From Dryococelus australis (Eukaryota > Arthropoda > Insecta > Phasmatodea > Phasmatidae), in contig CM057000.1 of NCBI GenBank assembly GCA_029891345.1, positions 132,234,163 through 132,298,162 on the forward strand: a DNA stretch of 64,000 nucleotides. The letters run 5' to 3'. Position 1 is the stretch's first letter, and every line of letters begins with the position of its first letter. The notes beneath the pieces were generated by a model. The model was not told where the DNA came from and searched no databases. It was given only the letters and a program-made list of their open reading frames with translations. A program made the translations under genes and the position numbers. Positions 29,601 through 41,600 of this stretch are shown in pieces.

Positions 29601-32600
29601 GGCGGTAAAACTCCCATGGATAATTAGAGGCAGCCTTCAATTGTTTCGCCCTCTTATGAATACTGCCACTAGAATTAGAGCAGTTAACATGGAAGTGTGT
29701 AATAGGTGTGGGTTTAGCAGTGGACAGTCAATGCAGTAACTTGCCCTCCAACTCCAGTACCAAGGTATGGAGTTGGGTGAGTAGCGTAGCACTGGGGACT
29801 GTCTCAATACAGAGGTGAGATCCTGCTAGAGTTGGTCTTCCCAGACTCCGAGAAGTACCTCTCTCTGCACCGCTATTGCACAATGAGAAGGGCATCCTCC
29901 GTGTTGACAAGCCAACCCTAAGAGGAGTGTGTACCTAGTGTTCTGGCTCTACAGTTCACTACACTAGGTGCAGAGAATGGGTGGCCTTCCAACTTTGGTG
30001 TGGCAAGTATCCCAGAGGAACTGGCCCAAGGAAGAACTCCTCTCGTCACTGCTAGTGCACGATGAGAAGAGTAAACTCTAGACTAGCAGTCCAATCCCTA
30101 AGGGAGCGGTATCCTAATGTCATGGCTCTACAGTTCACCACACGAGTACAGTGAATGGGTGGCCATCCAAGATTGTGGTGGTTTCGTGTTACGCGTCTGA
30201 ATGGAGAGAATAAAGTCCCAGTCACCTGCTGTCCCTCGTACGGGCCCTATATTTACAAGGAGAGGTACTATGACTACAGGAGCGATATTCATAAGTTGGT
30301 AAAACAGTATTAATTCTTTTTAAGGAAATAAACAATGATGGTGAAGTACTACCTCCTATCCACGTGAGTTTACGGAAGTCGAACACCTTACTTGAACACA
30401 GGTGAAGGTTACCTGCCCCTAGATTAACACGATAGGCAGTAAACTGGCTATCAAAACAACTCTGACTTTAGGTTACATTATGGCTGATGTCCAGAAGGGA
30501 CCAGTATGCATCTCAGTGAATGCTGTGATGCAAGACTGGTGAAGAAAAGGATCTTCTGCCCTTGAACGTGCAGTGAAGTCTTGAGAGGTGGAAATGTCTT
30601 CGGCACCACTAATGCGCGATGAAGGCCAAGGTAGGGGGTGATGGTTCCCGCAGCATCGTGAGGTGTGGTGAACAAACAAGAGAGACATCAATTGCTTGAA
30701 GACTGGTCACAAGCCCTGGTGCGGCCGTCTATTTATTCTCCTCGGTGGCGTGCCTCTTGCTCGCCTAACATAGAGGGTTGACTTGGAGAGGGAGTCAGCA
30801 GCTGCAAAGTGTGTGCCATAGATCCTTGGTGTTTGTGATGTCAATGGCCAGCGCTGGATCCATGCCTCGGCGAAGGTACTGGTAGTGGCATCTAGTGACA
30901 CACTGCTATACTTGTTCTTCTCACTGCATGGTTCCGGTGGCTCGGCCGGTGAATAAAATATAATAGTGTGGAGCCTTGGGTAGGTAGAACAATTTCTGAT
31001 GTCACGTTGCTGGTGACAGCAACTCTAACTCCGTTGAAGGTGCTGTCAGTTTATTTGCACTGATGAGTAGAAGTTGTTTAAATGATATGTAGAAATACGT
31101 CATGCATCAAATAAAATCGGTCAGAATGCCAGCCTAGCTATACAATCTACATCGATTACTAAATATAATTGAGCAAAGATTACAGGTATGCTGCTAGGCT
31201 ACCAAAAATACACAAAAGGATGGTCATTCAAGTACTCACAGTGTAGTACTTAACAGGCGCACGCACCCACACACACACACACACAAAAAAGGATGACAAA
31301 TTTTCCACGTGGTTGCACGATCACGACATTTCACTGGCTAAGCCAGCTTCATCAGGTGACGAGTTGAAGGACAATGCAGTAAGGCAGAAGGGTGCTGTTA
31401 ATAGTGAACCTAGTGGCTGGGTGGCGAACTAGGGTGGGGCGGAAAAACTGAAAAAATGGAAGTTACCTAACATCAGTCTTTCAGAGCTTGCAGTGACAGG
31501 AAGTCAGTAAACATGAGGATAATGCAAGTGTACACGGGACTCGTAATATTTGTTTACAAATGTTTTCTTCTTCAATGAAAGATAGACCAGCTGTAACAGA
31601 AGGATATGTTGTGGCCCTACTACATTTCTAGAACGGTCAGAACTTTACCCCAATTACAAGAAATGTACAAGAGTTATCTAACGTACACAATAAACAAAAT
31701 GGTTACCTTGTGTTTTTCCCCTACATGCAGTTTTTTTAGAAATTGGTGCATAATGTTCAACTTTTGTATTACAATGTCGGGCATGTAGGCAACACACCCG
31801 CAGTAAATCAAAGTACATACAAAAAAAAGGTGACAGTAAAACCTTACACACCTGACTTATAGTCACAATCAAACATGGCCTTGCGTCCAACATAGTAACG
31901 ATACGTGACCAACTGACCAACACTGAAATGGTCCTTCAATGGCAGCGATTCAATTGCTCGGATTATTGGCTTGCAGAGGTGCAGTTTGTTGATGTGGAAG
32001 TACACCTTGAACATCTGGTTGACCAGTGTTAGCATTCCCCATCGCTTGGACAGTTCCTCAATGCTGCGACTGACGGAAAAAGAAACTCAACATCAGTGAC
32101 ACAACGTACTTTTAAACGCTATGTTTTGAGGCTGCTAAATTCTATTTAGTTTTCAAATAAAACCAGTACCATAAGGAGACCAAAAAGCAGTTTTTAATTA
32201 CTTTATGTACTTCTGTAAACAAGGAAAGTATGCACAAAGGAACTTAGCCATAATGGAATGAAAATCTGGTCTGAAATCAAATCTAAAGTAACTTCTATCA
32301 CAGACCATTGGTAACCAAAGGAGGTGAATTTAACTTATAAATTCATTGAGCTTTCTCTACTGCTGGAGATGATTATCATTAGAGGTAAGTGCATTTTGCA
32401 AATTCTTTTAGTGGCAGGCTAGACTTTAAGCACGCATACATTAAATTACCACGTGCAACCTGGTTGAATTTTTAAAAAAGCCTCAGCAGCTAATGAATAA
32501 ACAATTGTGGCCATAGAATGCAAAGGACTGAACGTCTCGGCTGCTGCCAAATGAATTAGCAAAATTCACATATGTACGTATAATTACCATGGAACCTCTA

Positions 32601-35600
32601 TCAATAGAATTTCAGGGGACTGACATAAAAATTCTATAGATGCGGACATTTTATAGATGTGGAGTAGACACATTAGTCAACAAAAAAACACCTAACCTCA
32701 ATAAACTTAATGTTTAAAACATTGATAAGCCTATATTAGGCATTTGTCAAGTTTAACTAAAAGCAAACAATGCAAATGGCAATATTAAAGAAAACATTCA
32801 TAATACAGTAGAACACTGTTGTAAAATTCTCAAGGGAACCAAGAAGTGCTGACCTTATATGTAAAAAAAATTCAAATAAACACTCCACTCTCATTTTTTC
32901 TAGTACACTCACATTCAAACTTTATCAAAACTGTACAGTAAAACCCCTCTATTACAACCACCTCTCCATTATGACCCAATCCCGAGGAACTGTGAAAAGT
33001 TTGGGTCGAAAAAGTAAAAAATTTGAGGCATGCCTAAAAATAGAAACAGTAATCCCTTGCCAACTGTGGTATCTTGTACAGTGGTTTCAGTTATGTGCAG
33101 ATTTGTTTTTGTAGACCTTTTCTCCAACCGTGGTAGAGTTTCCATTATCCACGGTTTTCAGTATATGTTAGTGGTCGAGCATTTCTCAAGCTACCATCAT
33201 AGACTTTGACATTTGTTGTCCCAAGCAGCGCGAAGCAATAAATTACTTAAATGCCAGAAGGGGACTATGGTATATTGTCCATTGAAGTAGGGGGGGAGGG
33301 GGGGTGGTGAGTTGCAGGCCAAGTCACATTGCTCCGCCTCTGCTCTACCCTCCCTGTCTTTTTTCGCTTCCATTATCCCTCCTCTTTTGCTGTAAAAAAC
33401 AGCGGCACATTACACAGACTAGTTCCTTAATCAGTGTATGTATGATGATAACTTCAAATTTAATTCAATGCCCTTTTTTTTAATGATTATTTTTAAGTTT
33501 GTGTGCACCTACGTAATATGCTAATTATTTTATGGTGGACAATTGATCTTTTTTTCTTGTGAAGTCAATTTGATGTGTAAAGTGAATAAAGATAAGTGTG
33601 TGCAAATGAAATGTGTTCTTGTGTTATCGAAACGTGTTCTTGTTATCGGTACCATATTATGGCGAGTGAGGCAGTGTGCGTGTGTAGGCAATGCCAAAAG
33701 TTTTTGATGAAAAATTTGGGATGTTTAATATTTCAAGTAGACCGCACAAAATATTTATATTCCCGTAAGCATTGCCAGGCCTCATTGTGCCAGTGCAGAG
33801 GCATTTAGTATAAATTCAACACATTGACGTGAATCGCATCTATCAGCATGTTTTATCAACACCGGGTTGCTGTTACTAAGTGAACGGGTGAACCGGCCCT
33901 GTAACGACGGCAGTGGCGCCGGCGAGCAGCTGCCACCCGCCACCTTGTAGCGACTGAACAACAGCCGCCCAGCCTGAGGATCTAGGGCCGAGTTTCAGAA
34001 GCAAACTGCCATGCCCGTGCTGCAGAGGATCTAGACGCTCGCCCAGCTAGCTACATACACGGCCATACCAAAGCAAGAGCACGGCACACACGTACTGCGT
34101 AACGCCACCTAACTATTTTGATAGCTACATGCCTCATAGCAATGTATAACCCATGAGACCTGCATAATAGATCTTTAATAACAACTTTATATTTTAATAA
34201 TACATAGTCTAACATTTTCACACACGTACAATGGCCATATCATACTGTGTTTAGGTATTCTTTTTACGACAAGGGGTGGTCCAATATGCCTTTCTTGGGT
34301 ATCATATTAATCAGCAGACGTTCAGCTATTAACATATACATACATATTTATATTTAATTTAAAAAGTGGTTTTTTGTGCGCTAGAGATGACTGAATGTAA
34401 ACTTCATGCAAAAATGGCAAGTTTGGGGCATAAGGGTTAGGGGTGGGTCAAAATCGGCCCAAAATTTGAGATTATTTATTACAACTCCATATTCTCGGGA
34501 ACTGTGAGGGGTCAAATAGAGAGGTTCTACTGTATTTAAACACATCTTTTGAAACCATGTGCACAAAAAATAGCAGAAGTATTATGCATAGAGTATAATT
34601 TTGCATTACCTTTTATATTAACTTTATGGACATATTTATCAGAGTTATATTTATACACATATGCATTAGTAATTTTTATCAAAAAAATATTTAAAGTGAA
34701 AAACTTGAAAATGTTGTTGGCAACACCGCATCGCTAATCAATATCTCGAAAATATGGCACTGCTGTTTCTTGTAGTTGCTGGTTGTGAACATTGCAACTG
34801 CTTGCTGAATGTTGACGCATGCCAACATGCTGCACAGCACACTTGTGCACTCTACGGGCGACTTCGCCCCATCATGAGCCGACAAGAGCTCAGGTCAAGT
34901 CAAAAAACAGTGGCAGAAGTACTTTCATATGCTGACAAAAGGGACTACGCATTGGACAGCCTCAGACGTAAAGGTGATTAACGCTATTAATTATGAAATG
35001 TACGGCCCACCCAGAACCCGGCAATCGCCACCCTTTCGAAATAATAAATATAATATTTTGATGAACCACTACTCTGAATTTAGCTATGGAATAAGTTCCA
35101 GCGACAACACAAGACCGCAGCACCTCTGCTGCCCTGTGACGTCACATCCCACCAGCCTCAGGACGAGGTGTTTAAATTTGTCGTTGCGTCCACGCAGGGA
35201 GATAAGAAATGGACGGTGCTGCCGCAACCCTGATAAACCTACCCCTGTGCTGGAAGGTTACTCTACCCCACACCCCCAGAAGATTGCTGATCAAGAAATT
35301 TTCCACTATATAAGGAAGTCCGAGAGCACTCCCTGGTCTGCGGAAGAACTCTCTCTCCTCTCCACAGCCTGCGACATGGCTCAACCCCTCCTCAGCCTGC
35401 GACATGGCTTCAACCTCTCCAACAGCCTGCAATACAGCTCCAATCTCTTCTGCAGCTTGAGACAAGGCAGCACCATCCCTGCAGCTTGAAGAAGGCTCGT
35501 CCACAACTGCATCAGCCGACTGCAAGGACGGCTCGACTCCAGAGGTAACCAGATGCCCTATACCCTGCAACCCTTTTACCTCAGTCACAATCCTTGACTT

Positions 35601-38600
35601 CGCGGTAGCAGGTCGTCGCGACGTTAATTACCCTTCCAGAAAAATTCCTTAATTGAGAAGACGCTGTAATGAGCGTAGATTACGTAAACTCATAATTTGT
35701 ATTTCTTTTTTTATTACCATGCTCACCTTCGCCTGCATTTAATTTGAGTATTAAATTAATTTGAATTCAGCTAATTTATACTCTAACCGAGATTTCCCCA
35801 CTTTCTCTGTACCGTAATAAATATCACGTGAATTTGAATTATTGTTTACTGAAATTTTAATATTAGTTCCTGGTTCATATATTTATTTGCTATATATTTT
35901 TGTGTCAGTAAATCTTGTGTCAGGTGCAATAGAAAAACACCGCTGAGGACTAGTCATGAGGTGTGCCGAACTCCACAGGAGACGGAGCTTGCAGAAAGCT
36001 TAGAGTCTGCATAGGACTAGCCACTGCTCCTGGGTTTCCGGTGCTCTCTCGCCTACCCTCGGTGGCGTCCTAATACCGGACTGCAAATCTATATGTCAGG
36101 GCCTTGGGTGTGACTGAATAAGACACATCCCTAGGATTGCACATCTGCGGAAAGGCTAGAAGGCAGGTCCAATGCACAGCAAGAAGAGTGGAACTAAATG
36201 CCGTGCTCGGCGCACAGAAAAGATTGTTAAACCCCCAGGTCAACATTGAAATTACGAGTGAAGCCTTTTCCCCCTCCCCCCGCCATTGGAACCGGAGCCG
36301 GTACCTAGGCCTATCTCACCATTTATCCCTCTCGACCACAAATAACCGTTTTATTAGGCACCTGTTGGCCGGACTCCGAACCAGAACTGATATGTCCTCT
36401 TCAACCAGAGACCCCAACACATACCGCAGTCATCACTCCGCCGAAAGATTCTCAGAGCCAGGCTGTTCAGAATACGTGTACTATAAAGTTGGCTTCCAGG
36501 AAGATTATCCGGGTTCGACTCCCGCCTAAGGTCGTCCTGAAGTCTCAGGCAATTTCCACCACCGGAAATTATGTTATTGCACACCAACCTATACGTCCAC
36601 AGCGGATAAGGCCCATCCCTCCGGTAGGATCATCCATTATCACCCTCGATTAACTCATCCCACCACTCATACACCTCGGGAGAACTGGCATCCCGCCTCT
36701 TGGCAATCCTAGAAGTGAGGAAGATGGAACTCCCAGGAAGGGATTGAACTCAGTTCACTTCACTCTGATGTTTGATTCCCCTCTCTTCCGACGGTATCCT
36801 CCCACTAAGCATCCCCCCGTAGAACTTACCATGACCCACAGGGCCAGAATAGTACATCGTAGTAGGATTACTTGAACTCAGGAGGGTCAATCAGCACCTT
36901 AACTACTATCACCGAGATAAGAGCACATCTAATACAACTTCTACAGTACCTACATAATATTTCAGACACATATCGACTGTATTTCCACATTTTCAGTTTT
37001 ATTGTATTTCATGCTCTCTAAATGCTAGCCACCTATGAGTTATAGTTTTTCCAGGCAAGTCGATTTGAGTAAAATTGTTTGAAAAACTCGCAACATCGAG
37101 TTGAACCAGATGTCTCTGCCAACATCTTAGTACATTTGTTTAAGCGCACACTATTTTACACTACACTTTTTTAATGTGCCGTTGCCGTACATTTATTATT
37201 AGTATTTTATCATTGCCTGAGATGTGATGCTGTAATTGGTTATTAGTCATAATCGACAAATCAATGTCGATTGTGAACAAATTAGGTTATGGTTGCAGTT
37301 GAGTTAACAAGACCTTTTTGGAGTACAGGATGTGATTGAAATAATAATAAGTCGCACATCTCATTTTTTTAAGTATGCTTAAAAAAGGTAAGATTACGTG
37401 AAGGCTGACAAACACGTTTCATTCTTTTCGAGCTGTTACCATGACTAGGAGCAACTATTGTTTGATGTCCACATTGAATAAACTACAACAAACTATTTAG
37501 ATAAACATGGCAATGGATGATTGTGTCCACAAGGTACAAACGGCGGCAATCAATAAACTAAAGAATACAATGTGGAAGCACAAATCCGCTCAAATAAGTT
37601 CTGTCATACTATTTAGATATTTAAAAATCAGCATCAAGACATGGTCGCTGACGTGCTTATATGAACATCGCTTAAAATTATGACTGATTACAAGTTCTCC
37701 ATGTTTTAGGATACCAGCACAACTGTGTACATTATATTTGGGAGTAATATATTTTTAATGAAGAAGAATGGCGCCGACTTTGATGTAGTGAGTAAAATAT
37801 CAGATTTTGATTGCAAATTATATTTCTGGTGGAGACTAAAGAATCTTTTTGGGAAAACTTTTGTTACAGTACTTTTTTGCTGGCTATTGGGTGGTCTCCT
37901 AAACATTATTAGCGCACATGGCTAGCGAGTTAAGACTTGATACATGACATCACGAAAGGCTCCTTTGTTTTTCTCCTCCCCCCACCCACTCCTACACCTC
38001 CATGCCTCCTCCATCCCCGCCTTATCCCTCCTTCAAGGCCACGCCATTCCCTCCCCACTATGCCACTCCTTCCCTGCTGCACTCCTCCTTTCTCAGCTAG
38101 GCCCTCCAACTCCTGAGCGCCTAGTTACCCTCTAAACCAGCACACATAGCAACAGCAGTAGCCATTTGAAAAGAAAATAAATATCAAAATACCAAGAGAA
38201 AATAGATAAAATTATGTAACAACATCTACATGTAATAGCCATCCAAAAAAAAGTCCATATTTCATGGATCCTTCAGGAACACCTTTGAATATTTTCATTT
38301 TCTTCCTCCTCAAATATTGAATTATACAGTTCACCCTGCCACTTTGAACTTTAAAAACACGCCATCTTTTGCAAGGGATCTAACTAGACTTAACTTTAGT
38401 GAAAATTATAAATTTACACTGCATGATACTACGTAGCAGTCAGAATTAAAATTTGTTAATTATAACCTTTACAATTGCAAGTATTTACATTTATGCCAAC
38501 ATATTGCTATACATAAAATGAGTTTAAAACAAAAAACTGAGAATGGACATTTAAATATTAACACTAAGTTAACTAAATTTAATCTAAGTTAGTGTGTAGC

Positions 38601-41600
38601 AGGCTGCAGTAAATGAGCAATCCCAGTTAACTCTGCCTTCAATTCAGATTACAGAGTTAAACATTTCTGGTAAAACCAGCCTGCAGCAATTACTGCTGTA
38701 TCAAACATGTCATTATAGCCCATACTCATTATGGTACAGTTCCACTGTTTCACAATCATACCAAAATAACATGTCTTTCGAGCCAGCTGTAGTCTGCAAA
38801 AATTAGGCAAAACAAATTGAAAGCTAAAGTACACTTTAATTACTTGTCAGCAGCACAGATCCTGAAGCAAGACATCAGACACTCTGCAGCTTTCTCCAGA
38901 TGCACCTTCTTCCTCTTGTGCTCCTTTGAGGAAAGGAAGCTATCTGCACTAATGGCCAGTAGACGCAGGTCCAAGCAGACAGTGTACATTACTGAGAGGG
39001 ACCAGTTATCATCTTTCTGCTGCTGCAGTGCCTTGCTAAATGCTTGCACAACCATCATCTGGCATCTGCTTGCCTCCACAGCATCCTTGTTTGCAATAGC
39101 CCATAAACACCTGCAAACCACAAGAATAAAATTTTATACCTCACTGTAAAATTCTCAAACTTGCATGTATCAGGGCATCTGATTTTCACAAAAAAAAAAA
39201 TCACAAGTTGTGTTCCAAAACACTTTAGTTCACAACCAATTTCCTGATTGGATTGTTTGAACTGTTCTGAATCTTATGTGTGTGCCCGCGAATCATGGAC
39301 GGTCAGTATCGGAGAAAATTAATTGTGATTGGCTCACTCATGTAACAGGCAAGTTTTCAAACAAAGCCAAGTGGCCAATAGCCAAATGAAGACTGCAAGC
39401 ATGCACATAGGATTTTGAAATCTAGCCTCCATGTAAATATTTTTGTGAAAAACAGATGGCCCTATACATGTACCTTTCAAACTGCTCAAAACAAAGGCAG
39501 TGATCACACAGAACTATATCACTTCAAACATTTTCATCTATAAACACGGTTACAATGGCTCTGAATCTGTTCCGAATTTTCATTTCTTGTACAGAGTAAA
39601 CTGGTTGTGAAGGTACAATAGAATAACTTTTCTTCTGTGTGACGCCGTCGGGTGAGACACGAAGATGAACGAATACACTGTTTACTTACTGGTAGATGGG
39701 CGCCAGCAGTGGTTACTACGCACCATACTTTGAGACTCAGGGGACTCAGGGATCTCAGGGATATGGTGGGTTCTGTGTGTTCATCTCACCCATGCATACT
39801 TACAAAACACTTTCAATATTAAACATATCACTTTCAACACTGATGAAGAGCTGGGTTCTGACGCTACAAGAATACATATGTTTACATTGGTAAGATAGTT
39901 TTTATTTAATCAAGTTACATCTCGTGCCAAAATGAGTTTTATGGTTACCTCGGACATGACTAGCCAGTTTAGGAGGTGGGTGAGAACATAGGACACCACG
40001 AGAAAAGGGGTCTATAGCAACTGGGGGGGGGGGGGGGGAGAGAGACTATAGATTTTTCCTGGAGACAGGACACAGAGTATGAAAATGAACACTACCTCGT
40101 GCGTCTATTATCGTCACTAACGCCTACTCGCCGGGACACGTCCCCGAACGTGATGTGTGGCGACGGTCAATACACACAGCAGGGTGAATATTGGGCACAA
40201 CATGAATAGGCAAAATAAACACGCAGATGCATGAAACCAGTATTAGATGGTGCGGATGCCGCTGGATGAAGTTCTTAGCAGACCACGTGTGCAGATGTAA
40301 AATGCATTATTTCTTGTGAAATTTGGTAAATTGTTACCAACCAAAATGAGAACTGTGTTGGGAAAATTATTCTCTTCCAGATGCGAGCAAACAAAAGCAC
40401 TTAGCACGCCTGATGGCGGGAAAATCCAACCATGAAATGACAGCGTGGTCATACACAAAAAGCATCAAACATGAAAAATACAAGAACCCTTAATGAAAAC
40501 AATACATATAACACTGAGATAAATTACGGGGCACATGAAATTACAAGAATTAGCCCTCTAAATGTGGTGATGGCGCAGGTACAGACTTGGTAGCTAACCC
40601 CGTGGCTACGGGCGATGTGGCAGTAAGACAGTTAAACATAACCAAAACACTGAAATAAACACATACAAATATTACCATCAATGTTGCTTGTCGCAATTAA
40701 GCAGAAATTATAATATAAAGTCCTTGACATGGGTGAATGGCACCTGATACACAAGTTGCGCGAGCAGCGTGGCCTCTCCGACATTATCTCCTCTCATCAC
40801 GTTTAAGTTTCAAAAAGCCGCAAGGGCGATAAATAATTATTTAAGCGGATAGCTTTATGCTGGAGATGTCTGGCAAAACGTAGGCAAAGCAAAGATTAAC
40901 CAGTATACTAGATGAAACTATGGAAATCTAATTCAGTGTAAAAATATGAAGTGCGTACATGACAGCGTCTTACCTCGCCAGTTCTCCTAGAATGACTGCC
41001 CAGAGGCAGGGGTCGCGGGGACCTACCATGGCTGCCTACAGGGTTCACACAAGCGGAAGTGCTATGCACGCAGAGTAAAAAATTATTAATATATGAAATT
41101 AAGTGGCACACAAAACATTTTTGATACAGAATTATCAAAGTAATTTTAATCTGTAAATATTGTTGTTAATTAACTGTCTATTGAGGGTGCTCTCACCTGA
41201 ATATCAGTGTCCTTTTCTTTGGCGCAGCGCGCACTTTGAATTTGAAAAACGAACATCGCACAATATTTATGAAATAAACCAACTCTTTATAACACATTTT
41301 TACCCTGTAGAGAAATACACAGTATACTTGCAAAAACAATTTTGGACTCTGAAAAGAATACTTTACACACTGAAAATACTTATACCATTCTGGGAAAGTC
41401 CGTGGTCATAGCAGGCTGCACGTACGTGCTTACCCATGTGTTATTGCAAGCAGCGAGTGCTATCATGGTCTTAACTGCTACTGGCTCTTAGCTGGCATCA
41501 TGTGCTGCGCCCTCATTAGCTGCTATTAAGTAAATATACAGTACGATTAAGATGGCAGAAATTTGTGGAATTTTTGTATCCATTGATATAAATAAATACC

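Noticed and set aside
34929..35489. 186-codon plus-strand ORF, one of the longest in the window
   Set aside because: It crosses a TATA box and a minisatellite, has no recognisable domain, and the block looks like an LTR; the overlapping minus ORF is equally long.
36500..36530. Intact tRNA gene
   Set aside because: Only the B box and T-arm are convincing; no acceptor stem or anticodon arm could be paired.
37725..37925. Plus-strand ORF with hydrophobic C-terminus
   Set aside because: No family, no splice signals; hydrophobic stretches are expected in AT-rich chance frames.
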